Below, piece by piece: positions 26,046-34,418 of a DNA stretch of 64,000 nt. The stretch comes from JAOUEA01 sp963821925. GTDB taxonomy: Bacteria; Actinomycetota; UBA4738; HRBIN12. The translations under genes and the position numbers were made by a program. The stretch covers positions 496,001-560,000 of the forward strand of contig CAWGFO010000001.1 of assembly GCA_963821925.1 (NCBI GenBank), given 5' to 3'. Every line of letters starts with the position of its first letter. Position 1 is the first letter of the stretch. Under the pieces are notes generated by a model that worked only from the letters and a program-made list of their open reading frames with translations, did no database searches and was not told the origin of the DNA.

Positions 26046-28084
26046 GTCCGCCGTCGGACCATCCTCCTCACCCAGAGTCCTGCCAGGAGCAGCGCCGCCG
26101 CCCCCGTGATGATCAGGGCGATCCGGTTGACCGCCGTCACGCGCACGACGAGCTGCTGCTGATGCAGCGGGAGGTTGTTCGGGGCGCGCGTCACGACCTC
26201 GATCGTGCCCGGTCCCGAGCCGGTCGCGATCACCCGGAGGTTCACGATCTGGTTCGGGCCCGTGAGCTGAACCGTCTGGCGGTCGCCGTCGGGGAACGTG
26301 AACCGCGAGGATCTGAACTGGAGCTCGACGGTGATCGGGATACCGCCCGGGTCGCCCATCCGGATCGGGATCGTCCCCTCCCGGGCCGCGAGCGTGAAGC
26401 TCTGGCTGGTGTCGGGCGCGGCGCGCTCGAACAGGGCCGCGGTCACCGCGTCGACCTGGGCGATCCATCGGGCGCCCGCCGGCAGGTCCTCGACGTACTC
26501 ACCCGATTCGGCCATCAAGAGGTTGCGCCGCAGACGGTCCGGGGTGGACGACCCCGGCTTCAGCATCGACGCGTACCCGTCCACGCGACGCCGGGCGTCC
26601 CTGATCGAGTCGGCGTAGGTGCGCGGGAACGAGACCTCGGAGGGCGCGGCGAGGGCGCTCGTGTCGCCCACCGGGAACTCCTGGTGCACGAGCTGCCGCG
26701 CCGTGACCCCGAGCAAGAACGGAGCGTCCGCGAGCCGCCGGGTCAGCGGCCCCCAGATCCCCGCGGGAAGATCGGCGGGCAGGTCCACGGCGACCCCGCG
26801 CACCGCGGGGGGGACCGGCACGGGCATCTCGCGCCAGATCGTGGCGAGCGCGCCCAACGTCACCTGCGCCGCCAGGATCGGGTCCGCCCGCAGCGTGGGG
26901 TCAGCCAGCAGCTCCGCTACCCCGGGGTCCGGCAGGACGGCGTCGACCTCCTCGCCTCCCGTGGTGGCGAGCCCCGCGGTGGCCAGCGGCGTCCCGGTGT
27001 TCGGCGCGTCGGGACGATCGATCGTGTCGGGGTTCCCGAGGATCGTGTGGATGCCCCGCGCCCAGAGCGTGGCGATCGTCGGATCGTCGAGCGCGCCCGC
27101 CGGTGGGCGAAGCACCTCACGGGCGGGCGGGGTTCCCATCGTCGCGGCGACCGTCTGTCGGCCGAACGAGAGCTGGGTGGTCAGGTCGGGAGCGATGGCG
27201 GTCGCCAGCAGGGACGGCAGGAGCGGCGCCGAGAACGGCATCGCCGAGGGCTCGACCGCGGGGTCCTGCACGAGCCGCGACAATCCCTCGAGCGCGCGGG
27301 TCGCGTCGCGGGCGCCCGGTCCGTCCGGGCCGACCGAGGAGCCGTCCGTCCGGGTGTACCCGTCCCGCATCCGGGAGAGCTGCTCGAGCGTCGAGGGCTG
27401 GAGCACCAGGTCGAAGGCCGCCGCCCGGTCGGGGTCCTCCGCGATCCGCAGCAGGGCGGCGAGCTGGGTCGAGAGCGCGCCTCCCTCCGCGATCGAGGCC
27501 TCGAACCCGGTGTCGGCGAGACGACCGTCGGGGTCGAAGGCATTGGGCGCAGCCACCTCGGCCCACCACGAGAGCCGGAGCGGCTGCTCAGGCTTGCGGA
27601 CCAGGTGGATCGCCGCCGAGTTCAGGGACGCGAGCGGCACGCCGCCGCTCCGGAGATCGACCTGGAGCGGGTAGACGCCGGAGTCGATCGTGCTGACGCC
27701 ACCCACGGTCGACAGATCGAGGTCGTAGGAGAAAAGGCGGGGTTCCCCGGGCACCAGCTCGCCCTTCTTCGAAGGGGTGTCGCCGAACACGGGGAAGGAT
27801 CCGGGCCCGGTGTCGAGCGACGCTCCGTACAGGGTCCGCGAGCGGATCGTGGGGCCGAGCGTGATGCCGAACTGCAGATCGCCGATCGGCTCGGTCCCGT
27901 CGTTCCTCGCCTCGATCGTGACCGACAGCACGGGATCCTTCAGGGTGGTCCAGGCCGTCTGCGCCACGAGACGGAGCGAGACGTCGGTCTGGTCCTGCGC
28001 CCGCGCCCCCGGCGCGCCGGTGAGGCACGGCACGGCCGCGAGGAACAACGAGAGGAGGGCGCGCGAGACGCGTCGGGTGGTCAT
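26042..28084 (-). CDS. DUF6049 secreted, membrane-anchored protein
   Basis: A 680-residue exported protein. A signal peptide (RRVSRALLSLFLAAVPCLTG...ARAQ) starts it; a single C-terminal helix (RIALIITGAAALLLAGLWV) and a basic RRMVRRRT tail anchor it with the bulk outside. It is mostly beta-rich, with Pro/Gly turns, and carries no recognised catalytic motif. It lies directly before murJ with an overlapping start, the position of the equivalent uncharacterised gene in mycobacteria and streptomycetes. This suggests a role in cell-envelope assembly with MurJ, but function is unknown. Confidence 0.82.
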   Translation of the reverse strand: MTTRRVSRALLSLFLAAVPCLTGAPGARAQDQTDVSLRLVAQTAWTTLKDPVLSVTIEARNDGTEPIGDLQFGITLGPTIRSRTLYGASLDTGPGSFPVFGDTPSKKGELVPGEPRLFSYDLDLSTVGGVSTIDSGVYPLQVDLRSGGVPLASLNSAAIHLVRKPEQPLRLSWWAEVAAPNAFDPDGRLADTGFEASIAEGGALSTQLAALLRIAEDPDRAAAFDLVLQPSTLEQLSRMRDGYTRTDGSSVGPDGPGARDATRALEGLSRLVQDPAVEPSAMPFSAPLLPSLLATAIAPDLTTQLSFGRQTVAATMGTPPAREVLRPPAGALDDPTIATLWARGIHTILGNPDTIDRPDAPNTGTPLATAGLATTGGEEVDAVLPDPGVAELLADPTLRADPILAAQVTLGALATIWREMPVPVPPAVRGVAVDLPADLPAGIWGPLTRRLADAPFLLGVTARQLVHQEFPVGDTSALAAPSEVSFPRTYADSIRDARRRVDGYASMLKPGSSTPDRLRRNLLMAESGEYVEDLPAGARWIAQVDAVTAALFERAAPDTSQSFTLAAREGTIPIRMGDPGGIPITVELQFRSSRFTFPDGDRQTVQLTGPNQIVNLRVIATGSGPGTIEVVTRAPNNLPLHQQQLVVRVTAVNRIALIITGAAALLLAGLWVRRMVRRRT

Positions 28085-28111
28085 GCCCGGCCCATCGTAG
28101 CGGCCCACCCT

Positions 28112-28876
28112 TCAGCTCCGGAGCAGCTCGAACGCTTCCGAGATCCCGTACGCGACCGCCACGATCAGCAGGAACGACCCGACCGCGAGGCGGAGCGTGC
28201 GCTCCTGGGTCCCGAGCGCGATGCGGGCCCCGATCAACGCGCCCGGCACGGCGCCCAGCGTGACGGCCGCGAAGATCGCCCAGTCGATGTGGCCGAGCGC
28301 CGTGTGGACGATCGTGCCGGGGATCACGAGCACCACGATCGCCAGCAGCGAGGTGCCGAGCGCGCGCTTCAACGGCATGCCCAGCCAGCCGGCGAGCAGC
28401 GGCACCATGATCAAGCCGCCGCCGATCCCGAGCAGGCCGCTGATGAACCCCGCGGCGAGGCCGATGCCCACGTACGTCCAGGTGGTGGCTGCACGTCCGG
28501 GCTTCTGCTCGGTCGCGTGTCGGCCCCGAAAGATCCCGACCGCCTGATACGCCAGGAGGAGCGCCGTGACCACCAGGAGCAGGTGGGTGTCGATCACGTC
28601 CGTGAGCGCAGCGCCGACGGCGGCCGCGGCGATCCCGGGCACCGACATCCAGAGCGCCGCGCGCTCATCGATCTCCCCGGCCCTGCGGTAGGTCAGCGCC
28701 CCGGCGATCGCCGTGGGCAGGATCACCGGGAGCGGCGTCGCGAGCGCCACGATCGGCGCGGTCCCGAGCAGGACCTGGATCCCCGGAGTCATCACGATGC
28801 CGCCACCGACCCCGAAGAGTCCCGACAGGATCCCCGAGACGAGCCCGATCAGCACGGCGACCAGGACGTCGGTCAT
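28112..28876 (-). CDS. TauE/SafE-family sulfite/anion exporter
   Basis: A 254-residue membrane protein with about eight helices in two repeats; each repeat begins with the family motif, SGLFGVGGGIVMTPG (residue ~18) and SGLLGIGGGLIMVPLL (residue ~148). TauE/SafE proteins export sulfite, sulfoacetate or related anions, but the substrate here is unknown. It overlaps the Nudix gene (ATGA) and lies 27 bases before DUF6049, so it is within the large operon; it is not part of the usual mycobacterial layout. Confidence 0.88.
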   Translation of the reverse strand: MTDVLVAVLIGLVSGILSGLFGVGGGIVMTPGIQVLLGTAPIVALATPLPVILPTAIAGALTYRRAGEIDERAALWMSVPGIAAAAVGAALTDVIDTHLLLVVTALLLAYQAVGIFRGRHATEQKPGRAATTWTYVGIGLAAGFISGLLGIGGGLIMVPLLAGWLGMPLKRALGTSLLAIVVLVIPGTIVHTALGHIDWAIFAAVTLGAVPGALIGARIALGTQERTLRLAVGSFLLIVAVAYGISEAFELLRS

Positions 28877-29520
28877 CGCAGGAGCTCGGCGGCGCGCCCG
28901 ATGACCTCGCGCTCACCGCGGTAGGCGGCCCGCTTCATCGCGCGCTCGAGCGGGAACCAGCGGATCTCCTCCATCTCGTCGTCGTGATCGGCCGGGTCGC
29001 CGCCGGTGTGCCGCATCAAGAAGAAATGGACGGTCTTGCGGATCCGGGTGTCCTCCCACACGTAGAAGTACTTCGTCTCGCCGAGCGACGCCTCGATCTC
29101 GGCCGTGAGGCCGGTCTCCTCCTGGACCTCGCGGACGGCGGCCTCCTCGTGGCTCTCGCCTTCCTCGATCCCGCCCTTGGCGAGGCCCCAGGCGAGTTCC
29201 CCTCGCCGGGTCCGGCGCGACGCCAGCACGACCTCGATCCCGTCGTCCACGCGACGGTAGACGACCCCGCCCGCCGACACCTCCTTGTGGACCGGGCCCT
29301 TACCGGGGGTCTTGGCAGGCGGCTTCCTCTTGCGCCGCTTCCCCGTCGTCTTCCGGGCGGGCCGGGCCTTCGGCGGGGTCTGCGCCTCGGTGGTGGGTTC
29401 GTGGGCGTCCGTCGACGTGGGCTGGGTCGCCGCACCAGGCTGGGCGGGCTTGCGCCGGCGACGCCGACGGCGCCGTCGTCCCGACCCGCCGTCCGCCGCT
29501 CCGCCGTCCTGCGTTCCCAT
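28873..29520 (-). CDS. Nudix hydrolase with basic N-terminal tail
   Basis: The C-terminal 145 residues form a Nudix domain, with the box GGIEEGESHEEAAVREVQEE-TGL matching G-x5-E-x7-RE-x-x-EE-x-G. The first 75 residues are low-complexity: eight consecutive arginines in GRRRRRRRRKPAQP, then Thr/Pro/Lys repeats, likely nucleic-acid binding. It holds the position of MutT4 in mycobacteria. Substrate could be a damaged nucleotide or diadenosine polyphosphate. The start is at the first of the overlapping operon genes. Confidence 0.88.
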   Translation of the reverse strand: MGTQDGGAADGGSGRRRRRRRRRKPAQPGAATQPTSTDAHEPTTEAQTPPKARPARKTTGKRRKRKPPAKTPGKGPVHKEVSAGGVVYRRVDDGIEVVLASRRTRRGELAWGLAKGGIEEGESHEEAAVREVQEETGLTAEIEASLGETKYFYVWEDTRIRKTVHFFLMRHTGGDPADHDDEMEEIRWFPLERAMKRAAYRGEREVIGRAAELLR

Positions 29521-29638
29521 CGCGGGCGATTCTAGGCCGCGCGCTCAGGTGCGCCGGGACGACGACCGATGTGTGTTCGGAGTGCGCCTCGCTGGTGGCG
29601 GGCGCCTGGACGCAGTGAACGGGAGCGACGAGGCCGGT

Positions 29639-30751
29639 ATGGACATCAACGAGCTGCTCAGGTACACGGTCGAACGAGGGGCGAGCGACCTCCATCTGAA
29701 GGTCGGGAACGTCCCGTTCATCCGCGTCGACGGCGCGCTGGATCCGACCCCGTTCGCGGCGCTCACGGCCGCGGACACCGAGATCTTCGCCGACGCGCTG
29801 CTCACCGAGCACAAGCGGCAGGAGTTCGCGGACACGAACGAGGCCGACCTCGGGTACACGCTCACCGGGGTCGGCCGGTTCCGCGTCAACATCTTCCGGC
29901 AGCGCGCGGTGATCGGGCTCGCGGTGCGCCGGGTGCGGTCGGAGGTGCCGACGTTCGAGGAGCTCCGGCTGCCCGACGTCATGCCGACGCTCGCCGACTC
30001 TCCGAGGGGACTGGTGCTGGTCACGGGGCCGACCGGAACGGGCAAGACCACGACGATCGCCGCGATGATCGGTCACATCAACCGGACCCGGCGCGCCCAC
30101 ATCGTCACGATCGAGGATCCGATCGAGGTGATGCACGACGACATCCGATCGATCGTCCAGCAGCGCGAGATCGGGATCGACACCGGGTCGTACGCGTCGG
30201 CGCTCCGTCACGTGATCCGACAGGACCCCGACGTGATCTTCATCGGTGAGATCCGTGACGCCGAATCCGCGCTCTCGGCGATCCAGGCGGCCGAAACCGG
30301 CCACCTCGTGATCTCGACCCTGCACACGATCGACTGCGTGGAGACGATCAACCGGGTGCTCGACCTGTTCCCGCCGCAGCAGCAGAAGGAGGTGCGGACC
30401 TCGTTCGCCGGCTCGCTCCGCGGGATCGTGTCGCAGCGGCTCGTGACGCGCGCCGACGGGAAGGGCCGCGTCCCGGCCGTCGAGGTGCTGGTGAACACCG
30501 GCCGGGTCTTCGACCGCATCGTCGACCCCGACAAGACCGATTCCATCGCCGAGGTGATCGCCGAGGGCGACTTCTACGGGATGCAGTCCTTCGACCAGTC
30601 GCTCGTGCAACTCGTCAAGGAAGGCCTCGTCGAAGAGGCCGAGGCGCGCCGGACCGCCACGAACCCGCACGACTTCGACCTCCGGCTGCGGGGCGTGCTC
30701 GACCGCGGGTCGGCGCTCCCGGCCGACGAGATCGCCGGGCTGCCCTTCTAG
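29639..30751 (+). CDS. pilT: type IV pilus retraction-type ATPase (PilT family)
   Basis: Hexameric secretion-type ATPase. The N-terminus MDINELLRYTVERGASDLHL is the PilT signature, Walker A is TGPTGTGKTTTI, the Asp box is IEDPIEVM, Walker B reads DVIFIGEIRD and the His box ETGHLVISTLHT. Length 370 is normal. An in-frame GTG a few codons earlier is possible. No pilus assembly genes (pilB, pilC, pilin) occur nearby, so its partner is unknown; it is divergent from the Nudix operon. Its TAG shares bases with the convergent membrane gene stop (CTAG). Confidence 0.93.
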   Translation: MDINELLRYTVERGASDLHLKVGNVPFIRVDGALDPTPFAALTAADTEIFADALLTEHKRQEFADTNEADLGYTLTGVGRFRVNIFRQRAVIGLAVRRVRSEVPTFEELRLPDVMPTLADSPRGLVLVTGPTGTGKTTTIAAMIGHINRTRRAHIVTIEDPIEVMHDDIRSIVQQREIGIDTGSYASALRHVIRQDPDVIFIGEIRDAESALSAIQAAETGHLVISTLHTIDCVETINRVLDLFPPQQQKEVRTSFAGSLRGIVSQRLVTRADGKGRVPAVEVLVNTGRVFDRIVDPDKTDSIAEVIAEGDFYGMQSFDQSLVQLVKEGLVEEAEARRTATNPHDFDLRLRGVLDRGSALPADEIAGLPF

Positions 30752-31128
30752 GCGCGCCCCACTCCTCCCGGCAGCTCGCCGGCCGCCCGCTGCGCCCGGA
30801 GCTCCATCGGGTGACGCCGGTACCCGTACGGGATCGCGAGCACGACGTAGACGGGGATGAACAACGGCCCCCACGCGCAGTACTGGCGGATGTGATGCCG
30901 CTCGTGCGCAAGGAGCGTCCCCGTCACCGGCCGGGCCGACACGATCACGAACCCGATCGTCATCGCGGCGCGGTTCGCACGCGGCATCAGGGCGGTGACG
31001 CCTCGTGGGGATCGGTCGAAGATCAGCGCCCCGTCGGTGAGGCGCGGGAGCTGGAACGTGAGCAGCCCGACGACGAGGCCGAGCAGGGTGTTCGGCAGCG
31101 TCCAGATGAAACCGAGCCAGGTGGGCAC
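30748..31128 (-). CDS. membrane protein with HExxH zinc motif
   Basis: A 126-residue protein with about three hydrophobic segments. The centre has LAHERHHIRQY, where HERHH fits HExxH, and a Glu lies further on in HPMELRAQR, the usual spacing of a third ligand. It resembles small uncharacterised membrane zincins found in actinobacteria; substrate unknown. Starts with GTG. It is convergent with pilT and divergent from the CCA-adding enzyme gene. Confidence 0.6.
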   Translation of the reverse strand: MPTWLGFIWTLPNTLLGLVVGLLTFQLPRLTDGALIFDRSPRGVTALMPRANRAAMTIGFVIVSARPVTGTLLAHERHHIRQYCAWGPLFIPVYVVLAIPYGYRRHPMELRAQRAAGELPGGVGRA

Positions 31129-31223
31129 CCGCGGACGGTACCGCGCGGCCGTCTGGGACGAGGCTCGTCCCCGGCAGGTTCGTCCCCGGGGCCGGGAAGG
31201 ACCGAGGGTATCCTCGTGCCGTC

Positions 31224-32630
31224 ATGACCGAGCCCACATCGCCGCCCGGGGGCGCCACGATCGAGGTCGACCCGCTCGCGGACGAGCTGGGCGCCCTGTT
31301 CGAGGCGGCCGGCCACCAGCTGTACCTCGTCGGGGGATCCGTGCGCGACCTCGTGATGGGTCGGGACCAGGGTGACGAGGCCGACCTGGACTTCTGCACC
31401 GATGCGGCGCCCCACGAGACCACGCGCGTGTTGCGCCCGTGGGCCGAGGGGATCTACCTGGTCGGTGCGAGGTTCGGCACGATCGGCGCCCGCAAGCGCG
31501 GACGGATCGTCGAGGTCACGACGTTCCGCGAGGACGTCTACGAGGAGGCGCACCGCAAGCCCGCGGTGACGTTCGCCAAGGACATCGAGACCGACCTCTC
31601 GCGCCGCGATTTCACGATCAACGCGATGGCCGTCCGGCTGCCGGGCGGCGGGTTCGTGGATCCGTTCGGCGGGGTGCGGCACCTCGCGACGAAGACGCTC
31701 GACACGCCGCTCGAGCCGGAGCTCTCGTTCGCGGATGACCCGTTGCGGATGCTGCGGGCGGCCCGCTTCGTGTCCCAGCTGGAGGTCACGCCCGCGCCCC
31801 GCGTGGTCGAGGCGATCGCACGCATGCGGGAGCGCCTCGCGATCGTGAGCGCGGAGCGGATCGGCGACGAGCTCGTGAAGCTGCTGAACGGCGCCAGGCC
31901 GTCGGCAGGGCTCGAGCTGCTCGTGGAGACCGGCCTGGCCGATGAGTTCCTCCCCGAGCTGTCGGCGCTCAGCCTCGAGCAGGACCCGGTGCACCGGCAC
32001 AAGGACGTGCTCCGCCATACCTACGCCGTGGTCGAGCGGTGCGAGGCCGAGCCGACCGGGACGCTCCGCCTCGCCGCGCTGCTCCACGACATCGGCAAAC
32101 CGAAGACGCGCGAGATCACGCCGCAGGGCGTGACGTTCCATCACCACGAGGTCGTGGGCGCCCGCATGGCGGAGGCGCGCCTGCGCGAACTGCGGTTCTC
32201 CAACGCGGTGGTCGACGACGTCCGCACGCTCGTGGAGTTGCACCTGCGCTTCCACGGGTACGGCGAGGGGTGGAGCGACTCGGCCGTGCGGCGCTACGTG
32301 CGCGATGCAGGTCCTCTGTTGGACCGGTTGAACCAGCTCACGCGCGCCGACGTCACCACGCGCAACGAGAACCGAGCGAACGCGTTCGCCCGGCTCCAGG
32401 ACGACCTGGAGGAGCGGATCGCACGGCTCGCCGAGCAGGAGAACCTCGACGCGTTGCGCCCGCCGCTCGACGGGCGTCAGGTGATGGAGCACCTCGACCT
32501 GCCGCCGGGACCGCAGGTCGGCGAAGCGCTCGCCTTCCTGATGGAGCACCGGATGGAGCGCGGCCCGATCGAAGAGGCCGAGGCCTTCTCCCTGCTCGAC
32601 GGGTGGGCGAAGGAGCGAGGACTGCGCTAG
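31224..32630 (+). CDS. pcnA: CCA tRNA nucleotidyltransferase
   Basis: Adds CCA to tRNA 3' ends. The class II nucleotidyltransferase core begins LYLVGGSVRDLVMGR, with catalytic acidic residues in DEADLDFCTDA; DFTINAMAV and the RRDF stretch follow, then LRMLRAARF. The C-terminal half has an HD domain (LLHDIGKPKTRE, HHHEVVGARM). Length 468 equals actinobacterial PcnA. It caps the conserved origin cluster, at the position of M. tuberculosis pcnA. Confidence 0.95.
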   Translation: MTEPTSPPGGATIEVDPLADELGALFEAAGHQLYLVGGSVRDLVMGRDQGDEADLDFCTDAAPHETTRVLRPWAEGIYLVGARFGTIGARKRGRIVEVTTFREDVYEEAHRKPAVTFAKDIETDLSRRDFTINAMAVRLPGGGFVDPFGGVRHLATKTLDTPLEPELSFADDPLRMLRAARFVSQLEVTPAPRVVEAIARMRERLAIVSAERIGDELVKLLNGARPSAGLELLVETGLADEFLPELSALSLEQDPVHRHKDVLRHTYAVVERCEAEPTGTLRLAALLHDIGKPKTREITPQGVTFHHHEVVGARMAEARLRELRFSNAVVDDVRTLVELHLRFHGYGEGWSDSAVRRYVRDAGPLLDRLNQLTRADVTTRNENRANAFARLQDDLEERIARLAEQENLDALRPPLDGRQVMEHLDLPPGPQVGEALAFLMEHRMERGPIEEAEAFSLLDGWAKERGLR

Positions 32631-32637
32631 CGCTAAC

Positions 32638-33834
32638 TCAGATCGCCGAGGTCTCTTCGTCGTCCGGGAGGTGGTCGGCGGCCAGGCCCTCGCCGCCGGC
32701 GCGGCGCACGTCGAGGGCGACCGTCACCGCGAGCACCACGAAGACGATGCCGGTCAGACCGGCCGGGGGGACGCCGCGGCCGGCGAGCGCGGCGGCGAGC
32801 AGCAGCCCGATCGCGATCAGGCGTTCCGTCATCACGCCGTCCCAGGCGTGGATGTTCGCCGTGTGGATCGCCGCGAGGGCCAGCAACACCGCGGCGGGAC
32901 CTGCGCAGAGCATCAGTCGCGTCGCGAGCGAGAGGCCGTGGTCGGCGTGCGCGCCCGCCTCGATCGCGAGTCCGACGCCGACCGCCGTGGCCGCGATCCC
33001 CGCGTAGGCGAACAGGTGTCCGTAGCCCCAGAGGAACGCCGCGGCCGCACGGTCGCGCGAGAGCGCCGAGGATGACACCGTCTCGAAGTACGCCCACCAG
33101 ATCGCCGCCGCGATGCCGAAGCCGAGGAGCGCGGAGGCGACGGAGCCGCCGTCGAACGACACCTCCCCGAGACCGGCCGTGACGGCCACGACACCCTCGC
33201 CGAGCACGATGATCGTGAACAGGCCGTACCGCTCCGGGATATGCGTCTGATCGAACGGCTGACCTCGGTACGCGCGCACCGCGAAGACCGGCGTGATCAT
33301 CAGCTCGAGCACCGCCCCCGCCCAGACCCAGTAGCGGAGCGGGGGGTCCACCGCCAGCGAGGCGAGCATCAGGACCCCGCCGATCGCGGCGCCGATCATG
33401 TAGTTGCGCACCAAGCCCCGGGCCTGGCCGGCGTCCGGCCGCACCCGCAGGAACATCACGATCAGCAACCCTTGCATCGCGGCATAGGCGAGCACGAACT
33501 GCCGATCGTTCGTGCCGTGGAGGACATCGGGGATGCCCGAGGCGAGGATGATCACCAGGAGCATCGCCACGAGCGTCGTCAGGCGGTGGAACAGGTCGTC
33601 GTTGTCCCAGGCGGTCGCGAACCACGTGAACTCCATCCATGCCCACCACACGGGCACGAAGAGCAGCGCGAAGTGCCAGAGCCCGGTGAGCGAGGGATCG
33701 GTGTGCAGCCCGTCGGCGAGGGCGGCCACCGCCGCCACGAAGCACAGATCGAAGAAGAGCTCCAGCCACGTGCTCGTGCGGTCTCCGCTGTCGAAGTCCC
33801 GCATGGGGGCCGGACGGAACCACCGGCCGGTCAT
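32638..33834 (-). CDS. ltrA: LtrA-family membrane protein (low temperature requirement A)
   Basis: A 398-residue integral membrane protein with 10-12 predicted helices. Family signatures are the opening WLELFFDLCFVAAVAALAD and PERYGLFTIIVLGEGVVAV. LtrA was described in Listeria as needed for growth in the cold; the molecular role is unknown. It converges with pcnA (7-base gap). Confidence 0.88.
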   Translation of the reverse strand: MTGRWFRPAPMRDFDSGDRTSTWLELFFDLCFVAAVAALADGLHTDPSLTGLWHFALLFVPVWWAWMEFTWFATAWDNDDLFHRLTTLVAMLLVIILASGIPDVLHGTNDRQFVLAYAAMQGLLIVMFLRVRPDAGQARGLVRNYMIGAAIGGVLMLASLAVDPPLRYWVWAGAVLELMITPVFAVRAYRGQPFDQTHIPERYGLFTIIVLGEGVVAVTAGLGEVSFDGGSVASALLGFGIAAAIWWAYFETVSSSALSRDRAAAAFLWGYGHLFAYAGIAATAVGVGLAIEAGAHADHGLSLATRLMLCAGPAAVLLALAAIHTANIHAWDGVMTERLIAIGLLLAAALAGRGVPPAGLTGIVFVVLAVTVALDVRRAGGEGLAADHLPDDEETSAI

Positions 33835-33871
33835 GACCGCGTCGACCCCCGGCGCGATCGGCGGCCGGTGT

Positions 33872-34273
33872 TCACGCCGTGTCCGCGCGGAGCCCGGCGA
33901 GCCGAAACACCGTGGCGAGCGTCCCCGGATCGCCGCGCCAATGCGCGGTCACGGTCTCGCGGCCGGCCCGTTTCACGAGGTGGCGCAGCACCAGCGCCGT
34001 CACGATCAGGTCGTCGAACGGCCCGATCACCGGGACGAACTCCGGGATCAGGTCGATCGGGTTCACGAGGTAGAGGAACGCGAGCCCGACGACGATCTTC
34101 GACGCGAGCGGGGTTCGCGGGTCGGCCAACAGGCCCCGGAAGAGCGCGAGCACGTCGGGGATCGCGCGCGCCAGCTTCGCGGCGGTCATGCGCCGTCCGA
34201 CCACGTAGAGCACGACGATCGCGACCGCCCACACGGCGAGCGTGATCCCCACGACGATCAGGAAAGTGCGCAC
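33872..34273 (-). CDS. DUF1232 (YkvA-type) membrane protein
   Basis: A 133-residue protein with an N-terminal helix (LIVVGITLAVWAVAIVVLYVV) and the DUF1232 core KIVVGLAFLYLVNPIDLIPEF-VPVIGPFDDLIV, which has the diagnostic NPIDLIPE motif. Function unknown; the family is widespread and membrane-associated. It starts at GTG, divergently from the P-type ATPase, and is 37 bases upstream of LtrA. Confidence 0.85.
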   Translation of the reverse strand: MRTFLIVVGITLAVWAVAIVVLYVVGRRMTAAKLARAIPDVLALFRGLLADPRTPLASKIVVGLAFLYLVNPIDLIPEFVPVIGPFDDLIVTALVLRHLVKRAGRETVTAHWRGDPGTLATVFRLAGLRADTA

Positions 34274-34359
34274 CCGTCAAGGGTACGGGAGGTCACTCGG
34301 TACAGGCGTCGAGGTGGAGGATCGGGGTCGCGCCCATCCGGCTCACGTGATCGAACGAA

Positions 34360-34396
34360 GAGCGAACCGCGGGCGGCAACCGCCCGCGGTTCGCTC
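34360..34396. repeat. 17-bp perfect inverted repeat in front of ctpE
   Basis: Arms GAGCGAACCGCGGGCGG (34360-34376) and CCGCCCGCGGTTCGCTC (34380-34396) with loop CAA, no mismatch. It lies between the two divergent genes, 22 bases before the ATPase start, so it can fold in the ATPase mRNA leader or act as an operator. Confidence 0.75.
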
Positions 34397-34418
34397 GCGC
34401 CCGTTACGCTCGGCGGGC

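Noticed and set aside
26162..28924. 920-codon frame antisense to DUF6049 and TauE
   Set aside because: Shadow with Arg/Gly/Asp repeats, no motif, spanning two well-supported genes.
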